Of a DNA stretch of 64,000 nt, positions 8,989 through 17,641 are shown one piece after another (within the stretch, counting starts at the first letter, position 1; each line of letters begins with the position of its first letter). The DNA comes from Porphyromonadaceae bacterium H1 (GTDB lineage: Bacteria; Bacteroidota; Bacteroidia; Bacteroidales; Paludibacteraceae), in assembly GCA_001653155.1 (NCBI GenBank), contig BDEJ01000011.1:40213-104212 (forward strand). Direction: 5' to 3'. The position numbers and the translations under genes are program-made. The notes under the pieces are model-generated. The model was not told the origin of the DNA and made no database searches. It saw only the letters and a list, made by a program, of their open reading frames with translations.

Positions 8989-9414
8989 ATGACAACTTAC
9001 GAAAGTACGATAAAAACCATTTCTTCCGCCGAAGAAGTGGTTTTTAACATTCTTAGTGATTTTACAAATCTCGAGAAAATACAGGATAAACTGCCCGAAA
9101 GCGATGCTATAAAAGATTTGGCATTCGATAGAGATTCTTGCTCGTTTCAGCTTTCAGGGATGGGAAAAGTGGGCTTCCGCATTGCAAGTCGCGAAGCTTA
9201 CAATACCATCGTTTTGAAAACGGAATACCTGCCTGTAGAGGCAGAGGCTCGCATCGATCTGCAGGGAAGCGGAGCTAAGGAGACGCAAATGAAGCTTAGC
9301 TTGAGCGCAGAACTTCCGATGATGATAAAAATGATGCTTGACAAGAAACTGAAAGAGGGTATCGATCTGTTGGCCGGGAAGCTGGCAGAAGCCCTCAGTG
9401 AGTCGGCACAATAA
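8989..9414 (+). CDS. SRPBCC-fold (START/Bet v1-like) protein
   Basis: 141 residues. The N-terminus YESTIKTISSAEEVVFNILSD and DFTNLEKIQDKLPES, the alternating strands and the long C-terminal helix (MMIKMMLDKKLKEGIDLLAGKLAEAL) fit the SRPBCC fold, a small-molecule binding cavity. No catalytic residues are evident. It sits between pyrE and argH, 57 and 26 bp away, an arrangement I recall from other Bacteroidales. The ligand and role are unknown. Confidence 0.8.
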   Translation: MTTYESTIKTISSAEEVVFNILSDFTNLEKIQDKLPESDAIKDLAFDRDSCSFQLSGMGKVGFRIASREAYNTIVLKTEYLPVEAEARIDLQGSGAKETQMKLSLSAELPMMIKMMLDKKLKEGIDLLAGKLAEALSESAQ

Positions 9415-9440
9415 ATTCAAAATCAAAAAGCAGACCTTAG

Positions 9441-10799
9441 ATGAAACTTTGGGAGAAAGACATCAAACTCAACGAGTCGATAGAGCAGTTCACTGTGGGG
9501 CGCGACCGTGAAATGGATCTTTATCTTGCGCCTTTCGATATATTAGGCTCTATGGCGCATATCCGGATGTTGGAGTCGGTAGCCTTGTTGCAGAAAGAGG
9601 AGCTGGATGCTCTCAGTCGGGAGCTGAAACGTCTCTATTCCAAAGCGCAGTCGCAGCAGCTTGTTATCGAGGATGGGGTAGAGGATATACACTCTCAAGT
9701 TGAGCTGGAACTTACACGGAAGTTAGGCGATTTGGGAAAGAAAATACACAGCGGTCGCTCGCGAAACGATCAGGTATTGCTCGATTTGCGACTGTTTACC
9801 CGTTCGGAAATAGAAAAAACAACGGAACTCGTTTCCGAACTTTTCGATGTGTTGATAGCCCAAAGCGAAAGCTACAAAGATGTGCTTATGCCCGGCTATA
9901 CCCATTTGCAGGTAGCCATGCCTTCGTCTTTCGGACTTTGGTTCGGAGCCTACGCCGAAAGCCTTGCCGATGATTTGCAGCTCTTGCTGGCCGCCTGGAA
10001 GATCAATAACCGCAATCCCTTGGGGTCGGCTGCCGGCTACGGGTCGTCTTTCCCGCTCAATCGGAGTATGACTACCGAACTGCTCGGTTTCGATACGATG
10101 GCTTATAACGTGGTGTATGCACAGATGGGACGTGGTAAAACCGAGCGTGTCGTGGCTACGGCTTTGGCAGGTATTGCTGCTACAATTTCAAAACTGGCCT
10201 TTGATGCCTGTCTTTTCAATTCTCAGAATTTCGCTTTCATACGCCTGCCGGACGAATTTACAACGGGATCGAGCATTATGCCTCATAAAAAGAATCCGGA
10301 TGTATTCGAACTGCTGCGCGGCAAATGTAATAAAATACAAGCTTTGCCTCAGCAGATTGCTTTTATCACCAATAATCTGCCGTCGGGCTACTTTCGCGAT
10401 TTGCAAATTACCAAGGAGATTTTTATACCCATCTTCGAAGAGTTGAATGCCTGCCTCAGGATGGCCAGTATGATGATGAAGCAAATAGAGATAAACGAAG
10501 ATATATTGTCCGATAAGCGCTACGACTATCTCTTCAGTGTCGAGGAGGTGAATCGCCGTACGCTGTCGGGTATTCCTTTTCGCGATGCCTATAAGCAGGT
10601 GGCCGGCGAAATAGAGCAAGGGCGTTTCCAACCCGAAAAACGCCTGCGGCATAGCCATGAAGGAAGTATCGGAAATCTTTGTAACAGTCATATAACCAGT
10701 TATATGCACGAAATAAAAGAGAGCTTCGGTTTTGCCCGGGTAAAAGTCGCCGTGGAAAAACTTTTGGATTTGAGCTGGCTTGAAAATGAAAGACCGTAA
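9441..10799 (+). CDS. argH: Argininosuccinate lyase
   Basis: Last step of arginine synthesis: argininosuccinate to arginine and fumarate. 452 residues of the fumarase/aspartase superfamily. Signature loop GSSIMPHKKNPD (about residues 276-287), HSGRSRNDQ near 101-109, and MPGYTHLQVAMP near 150-161 carry the substrate-binding and catalytic residues. Follows the SRPBCC gene by 26 bp in one operon with pyrE. No other arginine gene is in the window. Confidence 0.96.
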   Translation: MKLWEKDIKLNESIEQFTVGRDREMDLYLAPFDILGSMAHIRMLESVALLQKEELDALSRELKRLYSKAQSQQLVIEDGVEDIHSQVELELTRKLGDLGKKIHSGRSRNDQVLLDLRLFTRSEIEKTTELVSELFDVLIAQSESYKDVLMPGYTHLQVAMPSSFGLWFGAYAESLADDLQLLLAAWKINNRNPLGSAAGYGSSFPLNRSMTTELLGFDTMAYNVVYAQMGRGKTERVVATALAGIAATISKLAFDACLFNSQNFAFIRLPDEFTTGSSIMPHKKNPDVFELLRGKCNKIQALPQQIAFITNNLPSGYFRDLQITKEIFIPIFEELNACLRMASMMMKQIEINEDILSDKRYDYLFSVEEVNRRTLSGIPFRDAYKQVAGEIEQGRFQPEKRLRHSHEGSIGNLCNSHITSYMHEIKESFGFARVKVAVEKLLDLSWLENERP

Positions 10800-10820
10800 G
10801 GATATTTTCGCAAAAAATGT

Positions 10821-10829
10821 TATTTTTGC
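10821..10829 (+). promoter_or_regulatory. -7 box for DUF4290-murA
   Basis: TATTTTTGC fits TAnnTTTGC, 41 nt before the DUF4290 ATG. It suggests that this gene starts a new transcript after argH. Confidence 0.55.
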
Positions 10830-10869
10830 AGCATAGACCATGAAAAACCAACCATAAAAACTCATACGT

Positions 10870-11457
10870 ATGGAATATCCGACTTTAGAAGGGAGATTGA
10901 TAATGCCCGAATACGGACGTAATATCCAGCATATGGTGCAGCATGCTCTTAGCATACAAGACCGTGAGGAACGAACGCTTTGTGTAAAATCAATCATCCA
11001 CATCATGGGTAATATGTTCCCTTATTTGAGGGATGTAAACGACTTTAAGCACAAACTTTGGGATCACGTAGCCATTATGTCCGATTTCAAGCTGGATATC
11101 GATTATCCCTACGATGTGTTGAAAGAAAACATTCAAGAGGCTCGTCCCGAAGCAATTGCCTACCAACAATCTACAATTACCTACCTGCATTACGGACGCA
11201 CACTGGAGCAGATGATAGAAAAGCTGGTCGAGTACCCTGAAGGCGAAGAAAAAAAGAAATTTATGCGTTTGGTAGCCGGTTATATGAAACGGAGCTTCCT
11301 GACTTGGAACAAAGAGCCTGTTGACGACAAGAAAATATACGACGATCTGCGTGAACTGTCCAAGGGCAGGCTGGAGGTTACGGAAGAAGCCATCAAGCTT
11401 TCGGAACTTCGTCCTGCATCCAATAACAATAAGAAAGTAAAACCTAAAAAGAAATAA
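10870..11457 (+). CDS. DUF4290 family protein
   Basis: 195 residues. N-terminus LIMPEYGRNIQHMVQHAL and the sequence WDHVAIMSDFKLDIDYPYD are typical of this Bacteroidetes-restricted family; the C-terminus is a basic tail ending KKVKPKKK. All-helical by appearance and cytoplasmic, no signal peptide. It stands directly before murA (61 bp to its start) and is likely co-transcribed. Conserved pairing with murA hints at a link to cell-wall synthesis, but no function has been shown to my knowledge. Confidence 0.85.
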   Translation: MEYPTLEGRLIMPEYGRNIQHMVQHALSIQDREERTLCVKSIIHIMGNMFPYLRDVNDFKHKLWDHVAIMSDFKLDIDYPYDVLKENIQEARPEAIAYQQSTITYLHYGRTLEQMIEKLVEYPEGEEKKKFMRLVAGYMKRSFLTWNKEPVDDKKIYDDLRELSKGRLEVTEEAIKLSELRPASNNNKKVKPKKK

Positions 11458-11518
11458 GGCCCTTTTCAGACCAATCAATTGATTGGGAGCCTTGCTAGCC
11501 GGAGCCTTATCGAAAATT

Positions 11519-12829
11519 ATGTCATCATTTATCATTGAAGGAGGACGCCGGCTCAGCGGAAGCATTACCCCCCAAGGAGCCAAGAATGAAGCTTTACAGG
11601 TGCTCTGTGCCGTTCTGCTGAGTTCCGAGGAGCTTGTCATTGACAATATTCCGGACATCCTCGATGTGAATAACCTCATTGATTTGCTGCAAGAGATGGG
11701 GGTGCGCGTGGAGAAAAAAAGAAAGGGCTGTTACGCTTTCAACGCTGCGCATATAGATTTAGCCTATCTCCGGACGGAAGCATATTATCAAAGATGCGCT
11801 TCGCTTCGAGGCGCTGTAATGCTCGTCGGGCCGCTTCTGGCACGCTTCGGAGAGGCCGTTCTTCCTCAACCCGGAGGAGATAAAATAGGGCGTCGCCGCT
11901 TGGATACTCATCTTATAGGAATCCGGAAGCTCGGCGCTGTTTTTAGCTACGACTCCAGCAAGAAACGTTACAACATACAGGCAAAAAGTCTGAAGGGCTC
12001 CTATATGCTTTTGGAAGAAGCCTCTGTTACCGGAACGGCCAACATCATCATGGCTGCTGTTCTGGCTGAGGGAGAAACGTGTATTTACAATGCTGCCTGC
12101 GAGCCTTATGTGCAGCAACTCTGCCGGATGTTGAATCGGATGGGGGCAAAAATATCGGGAATAGGTTCCAACTTGTTACGCATACAGGGTGTCGAAGCTC
12201 TTGGAGCCTGTGAGCATCGTATTCTGCCCGATATGATTGAGGTTGGAAGTTTTATCGGGATGGCTGCTATGACTGCCTCTCAGATAAGCATCAAAGATAC
12301 TGCCTTTAACGAACTCGGAATCATTCCGGACAGCTTCCGGCGTTTGGGGATTGCTCTGGAGCAGCGGGGAGACGATATATTTATTCCGCATCAAGAGGGC
12401 TATACCATTGATTCTTTTATCGATGGATCTATCATGACCATAGCCGATGCCCCGTGGCCGGGTTTGACTCCCGATTTGCTCAGTGTATTGTTGGTGGTTG
12501 CCACCAAAGCTACCGGGAGCGTGCTGATTCATCAAAAAATGTTCGAGAGCCGTTTGTTTTTTGTGGATAAACTGATTGATATGGGAGCACAAATCATTCT
12601 CTGCGACCCACACCGCGCCACTGTCATTGGCTTGGGCAGACAGTTTCGCTTGCGGCCAGCCACAATGACCTCCCCCGATATCCGTGCCGGTATTGCCTTG
12701 CTTATTGCTGCCTTGTCCGCCGAGGGCAGAAGCGTCATACACAATATCGAACAGATCGATCGGGGCTATGAAAGCATAGACCTCAGACTGAATAAATTGG
12801 GAGCCTCTATAACGAGGGTCTCGTCATAA
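11519..12829 (+). CDS. murA: UDP-N-acetylglucosamine 1-carboxyvinyltransferase, Asp-type active site
   Basis: First committed step of peptidoglycan synthesis: transfers enolpyruvate from PEP to UDP-GlcNAc in the cytoplasm. 436 residues from ATG 11519 (SSFIIEGGRRLSGSITPQGAKNEAL), the usual N-terminus with the conserved Lys-Asn pair. The active-site loop reads LPQPGGDKIGRRRLDTH: Asp121 stands where E. coli has Cys115. The same natural change in Mycobacterium and Chlamydia gives intrinsic fosfomycin resistance. An upstream open stretch to 11483 is not needed. Follows DUF4290. Confidence 0.95.
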   Translation: MSSFIIEGGRRLSGSITPQGAKNEALQVLCAVLLSSEELVIDNIPDILDVNNLIDLLQEMGVRVEKKRKGCYAFNAAHIDLAYLRTEAYYQRCASLRGAVMLVGPLLARFGEAVLPQPGGDKIGRRRLDTHLIGIRKLGAVFSYDSSKKRYNIQAKSLKGSYMLLEEASVTGTANIIMAAVLAEGETCIYNAACEPYVQQLCRMLNRMGAKISGIGSNLLRIQGVEALGACEHRILPDMIEVGSFIGMAAMTASQISIKDTAFNELGIIPDSFRRLGIALEQRGDDIFIPHQEGYTIDSFIDGSIMTIADAPWPGLTPDLLSVLLVVATKATGSVLIHQKMFESRLFFVDKLIDMGAQIILCDPHRATVIGLGRQFRLRPATMTSPDIRAGIALLIAALSAEGRSVIHNIEQIDRGYESIDLRLNKLGASITRVSS

Positions 12830-12861
12830 GCGACAACGAAATTAGATAGAAAAGAAACGAT

Positions 12862-13641
12862 ATGAAAATCAGACAAAAAATACTTTTTTCCTGCCTTGCA
12901 GCTTGCATGTTCCTTCCTGTTCAGGCACAACTGCAGATTATAGCACATCGAGGCGCTTCGGCCTATGAAGAGGAGAACAGCCTGGCTGCCTTTAAGAAAG
13001 CCTTTGAATTAGGCGCCGATGCCATTGAGCTCGATATTTGGCGTACTACGGACGATTCCCTGGTCGTAATTCACGATCGGGAAACACAACGCCTTGCTGA
13101 CAGGAACATCATCATTCCGGAATCGGATGCAAAGACTGTGCGCAGCCTGAAACTCAAAAATGGAGAACAAATTCCCTTTTTGGAGGAAGCTCTAAAGATC
13201 CTTCCTAAAGGTAAGAAGATCGTTATCGAGATAAAATGCTGCTGGGAAGAAGGACGAGCCGGAAATGTATTTCCCATGCTGAAAAATATATTGCTGCGTA
13301 GCGGAAGGTTGCAAGATGCCATCCTGATTGCATTTAATCCGCAGCGCCTTGCGGAGGCGAAAAAAGAACTTCCTCATACAGCTTGCTACTACCTGTCGGG
13401 GAAAAGAGATGCCGAGGATGAGCTGCTGCAAACTTGCAAAACCCTAAAGCTCGATGGATTGAATGTGAATTACGGCCTGCTCACGCCAAGTCTTGTAAAA
13501 AAGGTAAAAGAGGCCGGGTTGGAGCTTTGGGTGTGGACCGTGAACAATGCCGAAGTAGCCGAGGAAGCGGTGAAAAATTTTCATGTATCGGGTATCACTA
13601 CCGACAGACCCGACACAATAAGAGAGGCGCTCGAACCTTGA
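12862..13641 (+). CDS. Secreted glycerophosphodiester phosphodiesterase
   Basis: 259 residues. A signal peptide ending in PVQAQ sends it to the periplasm. GDPD motifs are complete: AHRGASAYEEENSLAAF (metal and catalytic His, Glu), AIELDIW (ELD metal ligands) and VVIHDRE (second catalytic His), then IEIKCCW and ELWVWTVNNA near the C-terminus. Hydrolyses glycerophosphodiesters to glycerol 3-phosphate plus an alcohol. 32 bp after murA, possibly in the same transcript; the link is probably positional. Confidence 0.92.
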   Translation: MKIRQKILFSCLAACMFLPVQAQLQIIAHRGASAYEEENSLAAFKKAFELGADAIELDIWRTTDDSLVVIHDRETQRLADRNIIIPESDAKTVRSLKLKNGEQIPFLEEALKILPKGKKIVIEIKCCWEEGRAGNVFPMLKNILLRSGRLQDAILIAFNPQRLAEAKKELPHTACYYLSGKRDAEDELLQTCKTLKLDGLNVNYGLLTPSLVKKVKEAGLELWVWTVNNAEVAEEAVKNFHVSGITTDRPDTIREALEP

Positions 13642-13708
13642 AGAGAGCGGCAGAGAGCCCTTCGGAACTGAGGGGCTTTCGTAACGAACACAAACAACAG
13701 AAAAAAAG

Positions 13709-15040
13709 ATGAAGATTATTATTGTAGGTGCCGGGGAGGTTGGTAAGCATCTTGCCAAACGCTTGCTGCGGGAGAATGTAAGTATCAGTATTTTGGATGA
13801 AAATCCCGATAACATGCGGCCTTTGGAGGCTTATGATCTGCTGATACATCAAGGATCTCCTACGTCTATTTACGATTTGAAGGAAATAGGGAGCGCCAGC
13901 GCCGATCTGTTTATAGCGGTGACGCCGCACGAAAGTGTCAACATGACTGCCTGCATGATTGCGACTAATCTGGGAGCAAAGCGTACCCTGGCACGTATTG
14001 ATAACAACGAATACCTGCTGCCTAAGAACAAAGAGTTTTTCAAGAAACTGGGTGTCGATTATCTGATATATCCCGAAGTGCTGGCTGCAAAAGAAATCGT
14101 TGAGTCCTTGAAGATGAGCTGGATGCGCCAATATCTTAGCTTCTGCAACGAGGCTCTTATTTTATTAGGGGTGAAAGTCCGGAGCAATGCCCAGATTCTG
14201 GATAAAAAGTTTATGACCGGCTTTTTCAATCATTCACGCTATCGGGTAGTAGCCATCAAACGCGACAGTCAGACTATTATCCCCATGGGGCCCGATGAGA
14301 TAAAAGCCAACGACATCGTTTATTTCATTACCACCAAAGAAAATCTCAACTTTGTTCGTGACCATGCCGGAAAAACCAGCTCCCCGATTAAAAATATCAT
14401 GATTATGGGCGGGTCGCGCATCGCGCAAAAGATAGCCCAGTTTCTGCCCAATGAAATCGGCGTGAAGATATTGGAGAAGGACAGGGAATGTTGTTACGCT
14501 CTTTCTGAAAAATTGGACAATGCTTTGATTATCAATGGAGATGCTCGCAATATCGACGATTTGCGTGAAGAAGGTATCGAGGATATAGATGCTTTTGTGG
14601 CCGTATCGCCCAATTCGGAGGAAAATATATTAGCATGCTCGGTAGCGAAACGACTCGGTGTGGAACGCACCATCGCTGAGGTAGAAAACCTCGATTACAT
14701 CATGCTGGCCGAGAATATGGACATCGGCATGGTTATCAACAAAAAGATGATTGCCGCAGGTTATATTCATCAAATAACCCTTGATGCCGAAGTGCTGGAT
14801 GTGAGGATACTTACTGCGGCCGATACCGAGGTTATAGAATTTGTAGCCAAAGAGAAATCGAAGATTACCCGCGATATGGTTAAGAACCTGCGCTTACCGC
14901 CAAAAGTGAATATCGGAGGTATTGTGCGCGACGGCAAAGGAAGTATTGTCGATGGAAACACGCGCATTTTACCGGGCGATCATGTCATCGTATTCTGCGA
15001 AGCAAGTTCTGTACGGAAGATGGAATCCCTCTTCAATTAA
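13709..15040 (+). CDS. trkA: Trk potassium uptake system, NAD-binding peripheral subunit
   Basis: 443 residues, two RCK halves. First half: IIVGAGEVGKHLAKRL with downstream acidic ILDENPD; second: IMIMGGSRIAQKIAQFL and ILEKDRECC. Each is followed by a TrkA_C-like segment (LGVKVRSNAQILDKKF and AEVLDVRILTAADTEV). It binds NAD(H) and gates the membrane subunit TrkH at the inner membrane. In many Bacteroidetes trkH follows directly; here the next gene is a DUF5686 protein, so the channel must be encoded elsewhere. Confidence 0.95.
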   Translation: MKIIIVGAGEVGKHLAKRLLRENVSISILDENPDNMRPLEAYDLLIHQGSPTSIYDLKEIGSASADLFIAVTPHESVNMTACMIATNLGAKRTLARIDNNEYLLPKNKEFFKKLGVDYLIYPEVLAAKEIVESLKMSWMRQYLSFCNEALILLGVKVRSNAQILDKKFMTGFFNHSRYRVVAIKRDSQTIIPMGPDEIKANDIVYFITTKENLNFVRDHAGKTSSPIKNIMIMGGSRIAQKIAQFLPNEIGVKILEKDRECCYALSEKLDNALIINGDARNIDDLREEGIEDIDAFVAVSPNSEENILACSVAKRLGVERTIAEVENLDYIMLAENMDIGMVINKKMIAAGYIHQITLDAEVLDVRILTAADTEVIEFVAKEKSKITRDMVKNLRLPPKVNIGGIVRDGKGSIVDGNTRILPGDHVIVFCEASSVRKMESLFN

Positions 15041-15133
15041 ATAAAACCTTTCCTTTTTAACAGAATAAAGCATGCCCCTTGCCTGCTAAGGAAGTATAAA
15101 GAGCGCGTGATTGGGTCGAAGATAAAAGAAAAA

Positions 15134-17566
15134 ATGCGTCCGGCGCATGGAAGACTGGCAAGGAGTTTTTTTACTTCTTGCTTCTTCCTTTTTCTGGCTT
15201 TTGAGCTCTGGGCCGTGGAGGCTCGACCGGTGCCGGGACTTCCGGAGACTGTTGTTGTGGGGCAGGTGTTCGACCGGCAGGGCAGGCCTTTGGGAGGGGT
15301 TAGCATTTCCACAGAGGGGAGTAATCTTGTTGCTGCGCAAAGTAACGAAGAGGGCTATTTTCTTATTCGTTTTCATTCCGAAAAGCGAATCCGGCTGCTT
15401 TTTTCCTCCTTGGGCTACCACAAGCATCGTGTTTGGGTGGAGCCGGGGCAAGGCTTAGGCATCGAAGTCCGCCTGCAGGAGTCCATCAACTGGTTGCCGG
15501 AAGTTTTTGTGCTTCCGGGTAGCAACCCGGGCCTTGAATTGATAAAAAAAGCACGCAAGTACCGCAAACGCAACGATCTGACTCAGCAGGCCGGATACGA
15601 GGCGAAGGGGAGCGAAGAGACCTTCGTCTTCCTGAGGAAACTGTGGAAGCCCGACAGTCCTTACCGGCGTCATCTGTGGAAACCTGATTTTGCTGAGGAC
15701 AGCAGCGCTTTGATGCCTCTTTACCGCTCCCAAAAGAGCTTTCTCCTTTCTCCGGCAGGGCGCAGCGAAATTTCCGACAGCACGCTCCGGGCCGACGAGA
15801 GTCCGGAAGGTTTTTTCGAAGGCCTGAGCCAAAGTCTTGGGGCTCTTTCAATGAATTTTTATGAGAACTCCGTTTTCCTCCTCGGAAGAGGCTTTGTCAG
15901 CCCACTGGGGCAGGTGGGAACTTCCTACTACAAATATTTCTTGGCAGACAGTATTGCTTCGGCAAACGCCAAACGCTACCGGATCGATTTCCGAAACGCC
16001 ACAGGACAAGATGCGGCTTTCGACGGGACGCTCTGGCTTGATTCGGCCAGTTTGGCCTTGGTGGCCCTTGAGGCTCGATTGCCTCGGAATTCAGCGGCAA
16101 ATTTTGTGGACGGCTTTCACATTCAGCAGCGTTTCGGGCGATTAAGTAACGGAAGCTGGAGCAAACAGAGCGAGAAACTCAGCCTGAGTTTGACTTACGA
16201 GCTTTTTCCCGATAGCCTGCCGGGCAAAACAGCTCTGATTCTTCATAAAAACACGAGACTCGACACTCGAATCTCCGAGCCTCCAGTGGCAGACGAAATA
16301 CTTGAAGCGCCTGATTATGAGTGTGATAGTATCGACATCCGCCTGGAAGCTCTGCGTAAGGATCCGCTTTTTCGTTCGGCTTTGTGGATTGCCGATGCAG
16401 CTTTCACGGGGCAGGCCCGTATCGGGAAAGTGGATGTAGGCCCTGTGCAGCATATCCTTCGGGTGACCGACGTTGAGGGGTGGCGTTTCAACCTCCCCCT
16501 GCGTAGCAACGAGAAGCTTTGGAGGAATTTCAGCATCGGCGGAAACCTAGGCTATGCGGCAGCTAAGAAAGTCTTCCTTTATTCGGCTTTTGCTTTTTTT
16601 CGCCCCAAAGCCTGGAGAAGTCAGCGTTTTGGAGGAGGATATACCCATGATTTCCGCCGCATCGACTATAGCTACAGCGATTTCCTCTTTCGAGAAAATC
16701 CTCTGCAAAGTGGTGACGAAGACTTCTCCTCGTCGGTGATGTCTCTCCTCTCGTCGGCCAAGCTGAATGAGCGGAAAGAGTTTTGGCTCTCCTGCCGCAG
16801 CGACTGGACGCCTTCCCTCGAAAGCAACATCTACCTGAGGCATACGCAACAACTGCCGGCCCTTTGGCTGCCGATGCATAGTCCGAGGGGTGGGGTTGCG
16901 GCCCTGAACAGCAGCTCGCTGCTGCTGAGCTTCCGTTACGCTCCCCGCCAACGCTACTACGACGACCACCTGCAACGGATATACATCCCCGGGGGCGAGC
17001 CTGTGTTTTACTTCAATGCCGAATGGGGACAATACCAATTCGGAGGGCAAAAAGGGCTTTATGCCAAGCTCAGCGCGATGCTACTGAAGCGTTTCAGTTT
17101 TGGTTTCGGCCATACCGATTTGCTTTTGCGTGCCGACGGAGCCTTGGGGGCGCTGCCTTATCCTCTTCTTATCTTTCCCCACGGAAACGAAACCCCCGGC
17201 TACCACTTGCAGCGCTTCAGCATGATGAACTACATGGAGTATGGAGCCGACCGCAACCTGCAGCTGCACAACGAATGGACTTTTAATCGCCTCCTGCTGG
17301 GGCGCCTGCCTTTTATCAGCCGCCTGAGGCTGCGCGAATTGCTTTCCCTTAAAGTCAATTACGGTGGACTCCACAGCCGCCACCGCGACTTGATGGATTT
17401 TCCCGAATACCTGAAGGCTGCCGATCGCCCCTACGCCGAATTCGGTATCGGCATTGCCAACATCCTGCGGATATTTTCTTTCCAAAGTATATGGGCTTGC
17501 AACGATTTGTTGGGCCCGGCTCCTCTACGCTGGAGCCCGCGTCTTTATATGGCCATCGAGTTCTGA
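15134..17566 (+). CDS. DUF5686 outer-membrane protein with N-terminal carboxypeptidase-regulatory-like domain
   Basis: 810 residues from ATG 15134; a GTG at 15107 is also in frame but precedes the signal-peptide-like stretch RSFFTSCFFLFLAFELWAVEA. Residues about 40-125 form a CarboxypepD_reg-like beta sandwich (GQVFDRQGRPLGGVSIS, GYFLIRFHSEKRIRLLFSSLGY). After this comes NPGLELIKKARKYRKRNDL, the typical entry to DUF5686, and then a long run of aromatic beta strands ending in LYMAIEF, with terminal Phe as in barrel proteins. Its function is not established. No neighbour explains it. Confidence 0.85.
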   Translation: MRPAHGRLARSFFTSCFFLFLAFELWAVEARPVPGLPETVVVGQVFDRQGRPLGGVSISTEGSNLVAAQSNEEGYFLIRFHSEKRIRLLFSSLGYHKHRVWVEPGQGLGIEVRLQESINWLPEVFVLPGSNPGLELIKKARKYRKRNDLTQQAGYEAKGSEETFVFLRKLWKPDSPYRRHLWKPDFAEDSSALMPLYRSQKSFLLSPAGRSEISDSTLRADESPEGFFEGLSQSLGALSMNFYENSVFLLGRGFVSPLGQVGTSYYKYFLADSIASANAKRYRIDFRNATGQDAAFDGTLWLDSASLALVALEARLPRNSAANFVDGFHIQQRFGRLSNGSWSKQSEKLSLSLTYELFPDSLPGKTALILHKNTRLDTRISEPPVADEILEAPDYECDSIDIRLEALRKDPLFRSALWIADAAFTGQARIGKVDVGPVQHILRVTDVEGWRFNLPLRSNEKLWRNFSIGGNLGYAAAKKVFLYSAFAFFRPKAWRSQRFGGGYTHDFRRIDYSYSDFLFRENPLQSGDEDFSSSVMSLLSSAKLNERKEFWLSCRSDWTPSLESNIYLRHTQQLPALWLPMHSPRGGVAALNSSSLLLSFRYAPRQRYYDDHLQRIYIPGGEPVFYFNAEWGQYQFGGQKGLYAKLSAMLLKRFSFGFGHTDLLLRADGALGALPYPLLIFPHGNETPGYHLQRFSMMNYMEYGADRNLQLHNEWTFNRLLLGRLPFISRLRLRELLSLKVNYGGLHSRHRDLMDFPEYLKAADRPYAEFGIGIANILRIFSFQSIWACNDLLGPAPLRWSPRLYMAIEF

Positions 17567-17585
17567 GTGAGAAACCTTCCTTGCA

Positions 17586-17619
17586 CAAAAAAAGCCTGCA
17601 AAAATGTTGCAGGCTTTTT
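17586..17619. terminator. Bidirectional terminator between convergent genes
   Basis: AAAAGCCTGCAA and TTGCAGGCTTTT form a perfect stem around a short loop, with A before and T after, so it can stop both the DUF5686 transcript and the convergent T9SS-cargo transcript. Confidence 0.88.
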
Positions 17620-17641
17620 CATTAGCTTTGGTGAGAAGGGG

